Assembly: GCA_963728965.1 (NCBI GenBank)
Contig: CAVSMH010000013.1
Location: forward strand, 22,864 to 86,863
Reading direction: 5' to 3'
Source of the DNA: DASQZT01 sp963728965
GTDB taxonomy: Bacteria > Acidobacteriota > Terriglobia > Bryobacterales > Bryobacteraceae
Length of the DNA stretch: 64,000 nucleotides
Shown: in pieces, positions 42,609-52,569 of the stretch
Position numbering within the stretch: the first letter of the stretch is position 1
Layout: each line of letters starts with the position of its first letter
Program-made: the position numbers and the translations under genes
Notes under the pieces: generated by a model
Seen by the model: only the letters and a program-made list of their open reading frames with translations
What the model was told of the DNA's origin: nothing
Database searches by the model: none

Positions 42609-44390
42609 ATGGAAACCTCCGTTGCACTGGACTTTCTGGGCGACCTTCGCCGCACTCACACCTGCGGACAACTGCGCGCCGCCGACGAGGGCCGGAACGC
42701 CGTTCTCATGGGCTGGGTTCACCGCCGCCGCGACCATGGCGGCGTGATCTTCGTGGACCTCCGCGACCGCGACGGCATCACCCAGGCCGTCTTCCACGAA
42801 GATGTCGCGCCGGATGTCCATCAGCGCGCCGAAGCCTTGCGCCCCGAGTACGTCGTCGCCGTGGAAGGAAAGGTGGCGCCGCGCGGTCCGGCCGCCGTGA
42901 ATCCCAATCTCGCCACCGGCGAAATCGAAGTCGTCGCCTCGCGCGTGTGGATCCTCAACGAATCCCGCACTCCGCCCTTCCCCATGGAAGAACAGGTGGA
43001 CGTCGCCGAGGATGTGCGCCTCAAGTATCGCTACGTGGACCTGCGCCGCCCCCACATGCAGCGCAACATCATCCTGCGGTCGAAAATCTCCTTCGCCGTC
43101 CGCGACTACCTTTACTCGCAGGGATTTCTCGAAATCGAAACGCCCTTCATGACCCGCTCCACACCCGAAGGCGCGCGCGACTACCTCGTCCCCAGCCGCG
43201 TCTATCCGGGAACGTTCTACGCCCTGCCGCAGTCGCCGCAGATCTTCAAGCAGATCCTGATGATCAGCGGCTTCGACAAGTATTTCCAGATCGTGCGCTG
43301 CTTCCGCGACGAGGATTTCCGTGCCGACCGCCAGGCGGAGTTCACTCAGATCGACCTGGAGATGTCCTTCCCCCAGCAGGAGCGCGTCTTCGAAGTCGTC
43401 GAACCGTTGGTCCAGCGGGTGTGCGAAGTGGCCGGCCACCGCGTCGATACCCCCTTCCCGCGGCTTACGTATGCCGATGCCATGCGGCATTACGGCATCG
43501 ATAAGCCCGACCGCCGGATTCCGCCCATGCATCCGGTCGAAGACCTCGCGCCCGAACTCGCCCATGCCGGCCTGCCGCTGGTGGCCATCACCATTCCGAA
43601 CATCGGCGCGGCCACCCGCAAGGAACGCGACGAGCTGAAAGCCTTCGGCCAGGAGCGCGGATTGCGCGTCTACGACGACGCCAAACGTCTCGATCGCGAT
43701 TTTCCCGAAGCCATGGCCCGCATTCGCCAGCGCGCCGGCGCCTGCGAGAACGATCTCCTGGTGCTCGCCGCCTGGGCTGGCGAGCCGAAGGGACACCGTC
43801 CCGAAGAGTCCGTCTACCAGGCCTGCGGCCAGTTGCGCCTGCACTGCGCCCAGAAATTCAACGACCGTCACAAGCTGCTCGACCCGCAGAAATTCGAGTT
43901 CCTCTGGGTAACCGACTTTCCCATGTTCGAGTGGGACGAGGAAGACAACCGCTGGAATGCCGCCCACCACCCCTTTACCTCGGTGCACGACGACGACCTG
44001 GAAAAGCTCACCGCCGATCCCGCGCGCTGCCGCGCCAAATCCTACGACCTCGTGCTGAATGGCGTGGAACTGGGCTCCGGCTCGATTCGTATTCACCGGC
44101 GCGACGTGCAGACCAAGGTGTTTCAGGCCCTCGGCATGTCCGAGGAAGAGGCGCGCAACCGCTTCGGATTTCTGCTCGACGCCCTCGAGTACGGCGCGCC
44201 GCCGCACGGCGGCATCGCGCTCGGCCTCGATCGGCTGGTCATGATCATGGCCGGTGAGAGCTCCATCCGCGACGTCATTCCGTTCCCCAAGACCGCGCGC
44301 GGCGCCGACCTGATGTGCGACGCGCCTTCGCCCATACCCGAACGGCAGTTGCGTGAATTGGGCCTCACGGTCCGCGCGCCGGCGCGGTAG
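42609..44390 (+). CDS. aspS: Aspartyl-tRNA synthetase (bacterial type)
   Basis: 593 residues with an N-terminal OB domain (RTHTCGQLRAADEGRNAVLMGWVHRRRDHGG), the class II core, and the bacterial GAD insertion in the middle. Motif 2: RCFRDEDFRADRQAEFTQID; motif 3: GGIALGLDRLVMIMAG. It charges tRNA-Asp, and in organisms lacking AsnRS also tRNA-Asn. Which version this is cannot be decided here. The gene shares a unit with hisS; a partial tRNA-Asp gene happens to lie at the right edge of the window. Confidence 0.97.
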   Translation: METSVALDFLGDLRRTHTCGQLRAADEGRNAVLMGWVHRRRDHGGVIFVDLRDRDGITQAVFHEDVAPDVHQRAEALRPEYVVAVEGKVAPRGPAAVNPNLATGEIEVVASRVWILNESRTPPFPMEEQVDVAEDVRLKYRYVDLRRPHMQRNIILRSKISFAVRDYLYSQGFLEIETPFMTRSTPEGARDYLVPSRVYPGTFYALPQSPQIFKQILMISGFDKYFQIVRCFRDEDFRADRQAEFTQIDLEMSFPQQERVFEVVEPLVQRVCEVAGHRVDTPFPRLTYADAMRHYGIDKPDRRIPPMHPVEDLAPELAHAGLPLVAITIPNIGAATRKERDELKAFGQERGLRVYDDAKRLDRDFPEAMARIRQRAGACENDLLVLAAWAGEPKGHRPEESVYQACGQLRLHCAQKFNDRHKLLDPQKFEFLWVTDFPMFEWDEEDNRWNAAHHPFTSVHDDDLEKLTADPARCRAKSYDLVLNGVELGSGSIRIHRRDVQTKVFQALGMSEEEARNRFGFLLDALEYGAPPHGGIALGLDRLVMIMAGESSIRDVIPFPKTARGADLMCDAPSPIPERQLRELGLTVRAPAR

Positions 44391-44395
44391 TCCTC

Positions 44396-45610
44396 CTACG
44401 GCATATTCACCACGCCCGGCGTGGTGGCGTACAGCTTGCTTCCGTCGCTGACGAACGTCTGCGCCGAACACGACCGCGCGGCGGTGCCCACGTCCATTCC
44501 GCCCAGCACATTCGTCGGCCAGCTGAACGCGTGCCCGCCGGTCTCGTCCTGGCAGATCAGGAATGTCACGTTCTGGCCGTCCAGCAGGTTCATCGCGGTG
44601 GATGACGTGACGTCGTCCGTCAACGTCATGCTCAGGGTGGCGGCCAGCGACACGTCGAACGTCGGCGTGGCCGAAAACGCCACGTTGAACCGGTTGGAGG
44701 CGTTCGGGTCGTTGGCCAGGCCGCTGTTGGGGTTCACCTGGAGCGACGACACGTCCACCGCTTCCAGGTCCGATCCCTTGATCCGCTTGAGCTGCCCCAT
44801 GATCTCGTCGTCCCACCGCGGGTCCGGCGCGCCTGTGATAAACCACGAGGAGCCGTTGTCGGCCAGCATCATCCCATACGTCTTCAGCGCCTGAAGCACC
44901 ACCTGGACCATGGGATGAAAGCTCGATATGTCGTAGTCCGCGCGCAGCCGGAACCGCTGTCCCATGGGCGGGTACTTGTCTCCGTCGAGTCGCGATGCGT
45001 AATGCCGTGCCGGCCAGACGTAGGCCCTTCGCGTCTGCGGCACGGTAAGGCGGATGGCGTGGCGGATGGCGCCCGCCGCCACTTCTTCGTACCGCACCAG
45101 GCCGGGCAGGATCGGCAGGCCCGCCGCATCGGCCGACGTCCATCCATCCGGCCGGAGCGCGTTCGACCGGAAATCGAAAATCGCGCCCGATTCCGCCGTC
45201 CAGTTTCCGTCGTCGCCTTTCTTGGCGGCGTAGAGTTCGTACAGTTTGCACTCCTGCAGTTGCAGCACCAGCACGTGAGAATCACCCACTTCAATCGGCG
45301 CATCGGGCGGAATCGGATACGGACCGGGTTCCGAGTTGTCCGCGCCGGCCGTGAAGGTGATCGGGACTTTGGACTGATCGCCGGGCACCGTCACAAACGG
45401 AATGCCGCCTCCGGAGCCGAAATCCGGGTGCAGCGGACGGTCCGCGCCTTCCGTGGCGATCCATTGCGAGGAGAACGGATGAACGGGCAGCTTATCGACG
45501 GCGGTGTTCCAGATGTTACGCGATGGAAAGACGGGACAGTTGGCGATTTGAGGCTGGCCGGCCAGAGGCAATGGCGCCAGCAGGGCGAAGAGGCACACGA
45601 GGCGAAACAT
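44396..45610 (-). CDS. Exported protein of unknown function
   Basis: 404 residues with a signal peptide (MFRLVCLFALLAPLPLAGQ). The mature part begins CPVFPSRNIWNTAVDKLPVHPFSSQW. The conserved middle is HVLVLQLQECKLYELYAAKKGDDGNW and LRPDGWTSADAAGLPILPGLVRYEEV, then WPARHYASR. These occur in secreted proteins of soil bacteria without assigned activity. The last 100 residues (VTFLICQDETGGHAFSWPTNVLGG ... FVSDGSKLYATTPGV) resemble a beta-sandwich tail module frequent in acidobacterial exported proteins. It converges on aspS with 5 bp between the stops. Confidence 0.75.
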   Translation of the reverse strand: MFRLVCLFALLAPLPLAGQPQIANCPVFPSRNIWNTAVDKLPVHPFSSQWIATEGADRPLHPDFGSGGGIPFVTVPGDQSKVPITFTAGADNSEPGPYPIPPDAPIEVGDSHVLVLQLQECKLYELYAAKKGDDGNWTAESGAIFDFRSNALRPDGWTSADAAGLPILPGLVRYEEVAAGAIRHAIRLTVPQTRRAYVWPARHYASRLDGDKYPPMGQRFRLRADYDISSFHPMVQVVLQALKTYGMMLADNGSSWFITGAPDPRWDDEIMGQLKRIKGSDLEAVDVSSLQVNPNSGLANDPNASNRFNVAFSATPTFDVSLAATLSMTLTDDVTSSTAMNLLDGQNVTFLICQDETGGHAFSWPTNVLGGMDVGTAARSCSAQTFVSDGSKLYATTPGVVNMP

Positions 45611-45675
45611 CCCTACAGCGTAGCCGAAAACAAGCGCTGCCGAATGTGATACGCCTTACGGGAATGGTGAATTGT

Positions 45676-46981
45676 TTACCGCCGGCTCGCGGCCGGTCTC
45701 CGCCTCGCCGGCGTGATCGCGTCCCACGCCGGGTCGCCGGTCTGCGTGTAGTTAGCCGGCAGGGTGGTCCACTCGGGGCGCGTAATCCCGTTCAGGTCGT
45801 ACACCACCTTGCCGTCGCGCAGCGTCAGCTCGGCGATCAGCTTCTCGGTGCCGTTCATCCGCGCGCCGTACATGTCGGTGAAGCCGAAATTGCCCCTCTC
45901 CACCCGCAGCACGGTCACGTCGGCGGGTGCGCCCACCGACAGGTTGCCCAGCTCCTCGTGCTTGATCTCGCGGGCCGGGTTCCAGGTGGAGCGCAGGATG
46001 ACTTCATCGAGCGAAAGCCCCATCGCCAGGAACTTGTCCATCACGTTCAGCATGTCCTTCATGCCCGAGTTCATGCTGCCGATGTGCAGGTCGGTCGAGA
46101 TCGAATCGGGCAGGAAATGCTGCTTGATTGCCGGCACCGCCACCCGCCAGGCGAAGCTGCCCCCGCCGTGTCCCACGTCGAAGATCACGCCGCGCTTGCG
46201 GCCTTCGATCATGCCCGGGTTCACCACTCCATCCACCAGTTCGTGCCGCAGCCCGGAATAACAGTGCGTGTAGATGTCGCCCGGCCGCAGCTTCTTGGTC
46301 AGCAGTTCGGAAATCGGCCGCTCCGGACGATCGTTGCCGAAATCCACCATCACCGGAATATCGGCCTCCGTGCCGGCCTTCACCGCATTCTCCACCGGAG
46401 TCCATTCCGGCCCGGCGTAGTGCGCGGTCTTGATGCCCACGATCAGTCCCTTGTGTTTCTTGGCCATTTCCGCCGCCGGGCCAGGCTCCATGTCCGCCAG
46501 GTTCTGCTCGAATTTCCCGCCCCGCATTCCCGCGCCCACGATGTTCAGGAATGCCAATACGCGGGTCTTGGAACGGTCGATGACGTGTTCTTTGAACTCC
46601 TCGAAATTGCGCCATCCGGAGCATCCCGCATCGGCCACCGTCGTCACGCCCACGCGGAACGTGAAGCCGTCCGGGTACACGCTGTTGTCCCCGGCATAGG
46701 AATTGCGCTCGCCGGTGCCGGCGAATACGTGGACGTGAATGTCCACGATGCCCGGGCGTCACATACAACCCCGCCGCGTTGACCACCTTCAGCGCGTCGG
46801 CCGCGTTGAGGCGTTGGGCGACGGCCGCGATCGTGCCGTTCTTGATGGCCACGTCGCGCACCGCGCTGATGCCGTTCTTCGGGTCAATGACATGCCCGCC
46901 CTGGAGCAGCAGATCGTAGCGGGTCTGCCCCGCCAGCGAGAGCGAAAAGAGTAATGATGCCGCCATTCGGAAAGATCTCAT
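45676..46981 (-). pseudogene. Exported amidohydrolase/deacetylase-family metallohydrolase, frameshifted
   Basis: The gene starts at ATG 46981 (signal peptide MRSFRMAASLLFSLSLAGQ) and reads LQGGHVIDPKNGISAVRDVAIKNG ... AAGLYVTPG, the beta-barrel N-terminus of cyclic amidohydrolases. The expected next residues IVDIHVHVF appear in a different frame because the minus-strand run GGG (plus CCC, 46751-46753) has one base too many. Thereafter the frame is intact for 350 residues: GHGGGSFAWRVAVPA, STDLHIGSM with the catalytic-type aspartate, and the barrel's return strands. DIHVHVF supplies the HxH metal pair. It is either a recent mutation or a base-calling slip. It is the third gene of the DUF362 unit, with a 7-bp gap. 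Confidence 0.82.
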
Positions 46982-46988
46982 AGTCGAA

Positions 46989-47915
46989 TCACCGCGAAAC
47001 ATCAATTACAGCGTACGTCTTCAGCTCGGGCAATGTGAACTCGGTCGTATCCGGCAGCACGGAATAGTCCAGCAATTCCGCGCCGGGGCTGCCGGCCGCG
47101 GCCACCTGGTGTTTCGGGTACTGTCCCGCGATCCGCACCCGCATTCCGTTGACATTGCGGCTGCCGCCGTCATAGTTCAACAGGTGCACTCGCATCCGGT
47201 TGCCCTCCGCCGTGAGCCGCCCCACCACCACCACCGTGCCGTAGATGCGCAGCGAGCGCCGGGCGTCGGTGAGATTTCCGCGCACGATCTGCGCCATGGC
47301 GCCCGGGTTCCGGGCGTCTTCCATCGGGTACTCTTTCGTGCCCAGCTTCACCGTCATCTTGAGATGGGGGTCGGGGGCGCGCACCAGCTTGAACAGCAGA
47401 TTGTGGCGGACCAGCAGGTTCATCACTTCTCCCGATAGCGCGGAGCCGTCGTCGATATAGCCGAAATCCGCCACCGCCGGCTGGTCCGCCGCTTCGATCC
47501 CGCCCAGGAACCCCAGCATCTCCCCCAGCGGCTTCAGTCCGGCCTCGTCGGTCTTGATCATCGCGTTCACCCCCCAGGCGAACGCCTCCGCCGCCGCCAG
47601 CGCCGCCTGCGGACCGCTGGTTTCGTAGTAGAACCGGCCCTGCGGCTGCCGCAGAAACCGCCAGCCGTTCGAATCGATCCAGGGCACCCGCGATGCCGAA
47701 GCCTGTTCGAACCGGTAGTTGACGCGCGGCGGTTTGACACTGACCGCCTGCTTCGGGTCCGCCGCCTCCACCGTAATGCCATCGACACCCTTCCAGGAAC
47801 CGGCCTGGGCCGCGGCGACATAAATGTGGTGAATCCCGGCCTCGCGCAGCGCCGGAGCCGTATCGGCTCCGCCCTCCCAGAACAGCCCGGGCAGTGCAGC
47901 CAGCAGCAGGAGCAT
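46989..47915 (-). CDS. Exported protein of unknown function in DUF362 operon
   Basis: 308 residues starting at ATG 47915, which shares one base with the DUF362 stop codon (TGATG), so it is translationally coupled. A short hydrophobic start (MLLLLAALPGLFWEGG) could be a signal peptide. The middle has IHHIYVAAAQAGSWK, ETSGPQAALAAAEAFAWGVNAMIKTDEAG, and the end has GTVVVVGRLTAEGNRMRVHLLNYDGG and a beta-rich terminus. This resembles acidobacterial and planctomycete proteins annotated only as hypothetical. I see no catalytic motif and cannot assign a function. Confidence 0.75.
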   Translation of the reverse strand: MLLLLAALPGLFWEGGADTAPALREAGIHHIYVAAAQAGSWKGVDGITVEAADPKQAVSVKPPRVNYRFEQASASRVPWIDSNGWRFLRQPQGRFYYETSGPQAALAAAEAFAWGVNAMIKTDEAGLKPLGEMLGFLGGIEAADQPAVADFGYIDDGSALSGEVMNLLVRHNLLFKLVRAPDPHLKMTVKLGTKEYPMEDARNPGAMAQIVRGNLTDARRSLRIYGTVVVVGRLTAEGNRMRVHLLNYDGGSRNVNGMRVRIAGQYPKHQVAAAGSPGAELLDYSVLPDTTEFTLPELKTYAVIDVSR

Positions 47916-49024
47916 CAGAGTTCCACCGCCTTCACGTGGATCTTCGCCTCGTCGTATACGCCCAGCCCCAGCTTCGCGGCATACTCCACGTGCCCCGGCT
48001 CGCGAATGTAAGCGTTCTTGTTCGGATCGCGGTTATTGCCCAGATGTTCGCGCGAGCGGTCCCAGATGGTGACTGCGCCCTCGGCCTTTCGCTTGGTCTC
48101 GATGATGTCGATCAGCTTGTGGTCCATGGCCACCGGATCGGTTCCGATCATCAGCTCCTTGGGGTAGAAGCGGAACCGCGGATCGTTGCTGAACGGTCCG
48201 GCGTGCCACACCCCGTGCAGTCCGTCCATCACGTTCAGCACCGTGCGCGAGCGCAGCGGCTCGGTCGCCGCCAGCGTCCCGATGAAGGTGAGCGTATTGG
48301 TCTTCTCGGAGCGGTGCGAGCGCGCGACGTTGGAGAAATCGCCGTACGCGATGTTCTTCAGGCATCCCGTGACGCCCGCCGCCTGGTGCTCCTTCATCAC
48401 CGGCACGTTCACGATCTTGGTCAGCGTCTCCGAGACCAGCCGGATCAGGTTCGAACGGGTGTCTTCCTCCCCGAAAAAATCCGTCTCCACGTAGACCTTC
48501 GGATCGTAGCTCAGGATCGATCCGCGGTTGGTCTCGGCGGCAAACAGGTGCGCTCCCTCAGGGAGAAACTTGCTGTACGGAACGGTGCGGAGCTGATTCT
48601 CGAAACGCTCGTAAACCCAGATGTTCCCGGGCGCCACCCCTACCGCCACCAGGCGGTCGGCGATCGCCCCCACCAGCTCCGGGGTGGAGCAGATGCGCGG
48701 CGCGCCCGAGCAGTTCACCTTGATTCCCACCACGTCCTTCGGGGAGATGAAGCGTGCCCAGGCATCTTCGTCGCGGGCGTCACCGGTCAACGACTTGACT
48801 CCCGCCGATACCATGTGCCGGACCAGGTCCCGATTGACTTCTCCCGACTGCACATCAACCGATTTGTCGGCGTGTACTCGTACTACCTCACCCGGATACG
48901 GTCCTGGCATTCCCGGTACCGCGGCCGGCTGATACGGTGTAACCGTGCGATAAGAAGGCACATCCGCAGGGCCACCGGCCAGGGGCGCGGCCGCGGCCAA
49001 ATAGAGAAAAGCGCGTCTGTCCAC
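47915..49024 (-). CDS. DUF362 family protein, likely Tat-exported
   Basis: 369 residues. It begins with MDRRAFLYLAAAAPLAGGPA, a twin-arginine-like leader. DUF362 features are DVVGIKVNCSGAPRICSTPELVGAIADRLVAVGV, then VNVPVMKEHQAAGVTGCLKNIAYG and DGLHGVWHAGP. In the family these contribute conserved Lys, Cys and Asn. DUF362 proteins often co-occur with ferredoxin domains; none is present here, leaving the role open. First gene of a coupled unit DUF362 - unknown - amidohydrolase. Confidence 0.88.
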   Translation of the reverse strand: MDRRAFLYLAAAAPLAGGPADVPSYRTVTPYQPAAVPGMPGPYPGEVVRVHADKSVDVQSGEVNRDLVRHMVSAGVKSLTGDARDEDAWARFISPKDVVGIKVNCSGAPRICSTPELVGAIADRLVAVGVAPGNIWVYERFENQLRTVPYSKFLPEGAHLFAAETNRGSILSYDPKVYVETDFFGEEDTRSNLIRLVSETLTKIVNVPVMKEHQAAGVTGCLKNIAYGDFSNVARSHRSEKTNTLTFIGTLAATEPLRSRTVLNVMDGLHGVWHAGPFSNDPRFRFYPKELMIGTDPVAMDHKLIDIIETKRKAEGAVTIWDRSREHLGNNRDPNKNAYIREPGHVEYAAKLGLGVYDEAKIHVKAVEL

Positions 49025-49097
49025 GGGGACGAGTCTATAACACCCGGTCGGCGTCCGGCAAACCGGGCCGTTTTCGTTTCGGATCTTGGGACCGGGT

Positions 49098-49127
49098 TTG
49101 GTATATTTGGCGCTGTTGCTATATAAT
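49098..49127 (+). promoter_or_regulatory. Putative sigma70-type promoter of the TonB receptor gene
   Basis: TTGGTA at 49098-49103, 18-bp spacer, TATAAT at 49122-49127, in the gap between divergent genes. It leaves a leader of about 70 bases before the ATG at 49204. The -10 is perfect, the -35 is weak. Confidence 0.5.
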
Positions 49128-49203
49128 TACACCAATCAAAAGATGTGCCTCGCTTCGCAACGCGACAGGGGTACGACATACGAGGCACTGAGGGAGTCGA
49201 AAT

Positions 49204-52200
49204 ATGAAAACCAAACGGTGGTTAACGGTTGCCGGGCTTTTGTGTCTGAGCGCCTGGGCCGCCAGCGCGCAAGAGGTTAGCGCAGGCATTACAGGACGCG
49301 TTTCCGATCCCTCCGGATCGGCGATCGTGGGCGCCACGGTCACCGCCAAGGATCAGGACCGCGGTACCGAATGGCCCACAACGACGAATGAAGACGGCAT
49401 TTACGCATTTCCGCGAATTCCGATCGGCCACTACTCGCTGCGAGTGGAGGCCAAGGGATTCAAGACAGTCGTGCAGAGCGATATCACCCTGGAAGTCAAT
49501 CAGCGCGCCCGGCTCGATATCAGCATGCAGATCGGCGCCCTGACCGAAACAGTCACGGTTACCGGAGAAGCCGCGCTGCTGCAAACCGATACCACCCAGG
49601 TGGGCTCGGTGATTTCCTCCGAGACGATCGTTAACACTCCACTGGTCAGCCGCAACCCGATTTCCCTGACCCTGCTGGCGCCGGGCGTCACCACGCCGAA
49701 CCCATCCGGGTTCAACAGCGGCCAGCGCACCACGGGCGGCGGCCGTCCTTATGTGAACGGCAACCGCGAGGAATCCAACAACTTCCTGCTGGATGGCGTG
49801 GATAACAACCAGACTTCGGACAACCTGACGTCCTATCAGCCCAACCTGGATGCCATCGCCGAATTCAAAATGATCACCAACAATGCTTCCGCCGAGTTCG
49901 GTAACTTCCAGGGCGGCATCATCAACGTGGTGATCAAGTCGGGCACCAATCAGTTCCATGGGAATGTCTTCGAATATTTCCGCAACGACAAACTGAATGC
50001 CAACAACTGGGGACGGAACTGGACCGTCGGACAGAACTTCCGTTCGCCGATCCGCTGGAACCAGTTCGGCGGCACTTTCGGCGGGCCGATCAAGAAGGAC
50101 AAGCTCTTCTTCTTCGCCGACTATCAGGGTCTCCGCCGCGCTACGCCTCCCAGCGTCTCCGCTACCCGGGTGTTCCCGGCGGCCTGGCGCCAGGGCGATT
50201 TCTCCAATCTGCTGAACTCCACCTATTCCGGAGTCAGTGGCGGCGTTCAACTCTACAACCCGTACTCGGTGAATGGGCAGGGTATCCGGGCGCCGTTCCC
50301 GAATAACCAGATCCCCGTCAGCCTGTTCAATCCGGTCGTGCAAAAGCTCTTTGCGGACCAGAGCCTCTACCCGCTGCCGTCGCTCGCCACTCAGGCGACC
50401 GCATTGGACACCAATTATTTCTACAGCAGTTCCAGCTACCTGAAATCCGACCAGGGCGATTTCAAGCTGGACTTCAAGGCCTCGGATAAAGACGATCTCA
50501 CGGCGCGTTATTCCAATGGCCGTCAGGATACGCCGGGCGTCAACACCGCGCCGTACCTCTACAACAGCTTCAACATCGCTCCGTTCCAGAACGGCGTCAT
50601 CAACTGGACCCGCACCATCAGCCCTTCGCTGGTGAATGAAGCCCGTGTCGGCGTGAACAACCTCATGCTGGACAACGGCGGCGAGGACAAGGGATTGGGC
50701 GATGTCGCCAGCAAACTGGGCATTCAGAACGCGGGCCAGGGCCTGCTATCGCTTCAAGGCTTTGCCTTCATCGGCGGTCTGGGCAATGCCAACATCGGCA
50801 CCCAGCAGTTGTTCGCCACCACCACGTATCATTATGCCGACAACGTCACCGTCATCCGCGGGCGTCACATGATGAAGATGGGCGGCAACATTCTGCGCCA
50901 GCAGATGAACGTGTTTTACGCCGGCAACAACGGCCGCAGCGGTTACATCAATTTCGGCGGCCGGTTTACCGCCGCCGACGCCGTCAACCCGACGGGCAAG
51001 TTCGTGGGCGAGGCCGACTTCGTATTGGGCCTGCCGACGGATTTGGGCAAAGGCCTCAGCACCGGAACCTGGGGGCATCGCAAGACCATCTACGGCTTCT
51101 ACTTCCAGGACGACTGGCGGATCACCGACAGCCTCACGCTGAACCTGGGCCTGCGTTGGGAGTACCACACGCCGCTGGTCGAGGTGAAGGATCGCCAGGC
51201 CAACTTCGGCATGTACAGCGGCGAACTCGAACTCGCCGGCCAGAACGGCAACAGCCGGGCGCTGTACAACCCGTACAAGAAGGACTTTCAACCTCGCATC
51301 GGCTTTGCCTATACGCCGAATATTTGGAGCCGGAAGATGGTGCTCCGCGGAGCGTACACCATCTCCTCGTTTATGGAAGGAACCGGCACCAACCTGCGCC
51401 TTCCCTTGAACCCGCCGCTCAACTCGGAATTCCAGGCGCTGTACAACACGCCGGCCGACACCCTCCCGAAGACCACCCTCGACCAGGGGCTCTCCGGGCT
51501 CAATCCCAAGGATCCCTATACCGGCGCCAACATCCGCCTGTGGGATCCCAACGTCCGGCCCTCCAACGTACAGCAGTGGAACTTCACCCTCGAGTACCAA
51601 TTGCCGGGCCAGAATGTGCTGACGACGGGGTACGTCGGCCAGCACGGCACGCACCTCGTGGTGGCGATGCCCTTCTTCCAGAAGCAGATCATCAATGGTA
51701 AGGTGGTGCCAAGTCCGTTCCTCTCCGGCAATCCGGGCCTCACCAGCAAGATCACCCAGATCTCCGGCACGGCTTCGCTGGCCAATCAGCAATACCATGC
51801 CTGGCAGACCACGGTCCGCAAGCGCTTCAGCATGGGGCTGGAATACCAGGTGGCATACACCTGGGCGAAGGGCATGTCCGATTCCATCGGCTATTACGGT
51901 GAAGGCGGCCAGGCCGGCAGCCAGTCGGCATACTGGCAGAACCTCTATGACCAGAGGTCCGAATGGGGCCCCACGTACTTCGACAACAAGCACAGCCTGG
52001 TGGCGTCGTTTGTGTACCAGGCGCCGCTTGGCCGCGGCAAGAAGTTCGGTGCCAACTGGAACCGGGTTGTTGACGCGGTCGCGGGCGGCTGGCAGTTCGG
52101 CGGCATCTTTACCGCCCACACGGGTTTCCCGCTGACCATTAAGGACGGCTCGGACCGTTCCGGCACGATCGCGCGCAGTTTCCGCGCGAACGTCATCGGC

Positions 52201-52527
52201 ACGCCCCACGACCCACACATCATCGGGCCCGGCGCGTTGTTCCTCGATCCGTCGGCCTACGCCATCCCCGCTGCCGGCACGTTCGGCAACGCCGGTGTCG
52301 GCATCGTCCGCGGTCCCGGGATGAAGCGCTTCGACCTGTCGCTCAGTAAGCAGTTCCACATGGCCGAGAGGCGCTGGTTCGAGATCCGGGCGGAGTCCTT
52401 CAACCTGACCAATACCCCGATCTTCAGCAGCCCGGCTTCGCAGACCATCACTTCGTCGCTGTTCGGTCAAATCCGCGGCTCGCAAGGCGAGCGGAACGTC
52501 GAACTGGCCGCGAAGTTCTACTTCTAA
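49204..52527 (+). CDS. TonB-dependent receptor with carboxypeptidase-regulatory-like N-terminal domain
   Basis: 1107 residues: signal peptide (MKTKRWLTVAGLLCLSAWAASAQ), CarboxypepD_reg-like beta-sandwich (GITGRVSDPSGSAIVGATVTAKD ... RIPIGHYSLRVEAKGFKTVV, residues 25-115), plug domain (QTDTTQVGSVISSETIVNTPL ... RPYVNGNREESNNFLLDGVDNNQ), and a 22-strand-type outer-membrane barrel ending in aromatic phenylalanine (ELAAKFYF). The plug-barrel part matches the Oar-like receptors that dominate acidobacterial outer membranes. It likely takes up oligosaccharides or other polymers using TonB energy. A promoter and a hairpin downstream define a single-gene unit. Confidence 0.95.
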   Translation: MKTKRWLTVAGLLCLSAWAASAQEVSAGITGRVSDPSGSAIVGATVTAKDQDRGTEWPTTTNEDGIYAFPRIPIGHYSLRVEAKGFKTVVQSDITLEVNQRARLDISMQIGALTETVTVTGEAALLQTDTTQVGSVISSETIVNTPLVSRNPISLTLLAPGVTTPNPSGFNSGQRTTGGGRPYVNGNREESNNFLLDGVDNNQTSDNLTSYQPNLDAIAEFKMITNNASAEFGNFQGGIINVVIKSGTNQFHGNVFEYFRNDKLNANNWGRNWTVGQNFRSPIRWNQFGGTFGGPIKKDKLFFFADYQGLRRATPPSVSATRVFPAAWRQGDFSNLLNSTYSGVSGGVQLYNPYSVNGQGIRAPFPNNQIPVSLFNPVVQKLFADQSLYPLPSLATQATALDTNYFYSSSSYLKSDQGDFKLDFKASDKDDLTARYSNGRQDTPGVNTAPYLYNSFNIAPFQNGVINWTRTISPSLVNEARVGVNNLMLDNGGEDKGLGDVASKLGIQNAGQGLLSLQGFAFIGGLGNANIGTQQLFATTTYHYADNVTVIRGRHMMKMGGNILRQQMNVFYAGNNGRSGYINFGGRFTAADAVNPTGKFVGEADFVLGLPTDLGKGLSTGTWGHRKTIYGFYFQDDWRITDSLTLNLGLRWEYHTPLVEVKDRQANFGMYSGELELAGQNGNSRALYNPYKKDFQPRIGFAYTPNIWSRKMVLRGAYTISSFMEGTGTNLRLPLNPPLNSEFQALYNTPADTLPKTTLDQGLSGLNPKDPYTGANIRLWDPNVRPSNVQQWNFTLEYQLPGQNVLTTGYVGQHGTHLVVAMPFFQKQIINGKVVPSPFLSGNPGLTSKITQISGTASLANQQYHAWQTTVRKRFSMGLEYQVAYTWAKGMSDSIGYYGEGGQAGSQSAYWQNLYDQRSEWGPTYFDNKHSLVASFVYQAPLGRGKKFGANWNRVVDAVAGGWQFGGIFTAHTGFPLTIKDGSDRSGTIARSFRANVIGTPHDPHIIGPGALFLDPSAYAIPAAGTFGNAGVGIVRGPGMKRFDLSLSKQFHMAERRWFEIRAESFNLTNTPIFSSPASQTITSSLFGQIRGSQGERNVELAAKFYF

Positions 52528-52534
52528 ATCAAAC

Positions 52535-52559
52535 GGGGCAGGTCTTCCCGGCCTGCCCC
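52535..52559 (+). terminator. Hairpin after the TonB receptor gene
   Basis: GGGGCAGG (52535-52542) pairs with CCTGCCCC (52552-52559) around a nine-base loop, eight bases after the stop. No T-run follows, so it may be a Rho-dependent or protective stem; a second inverted repeat follows at 52570. Confidence 0.6.
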
Positions 52560-52569
52560 CAAACAGGCA

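Noticed and set aside
42597..45251. 884-residue minus-strand frame over aspS
   Set aside because: Shadow of aspS; no conserved residues.
49222..50343. 373-residue minus-strand frame in the TonB receptor
   Set aside because: Shadow; plus-strand plug and barrel motifs are unequivocal.
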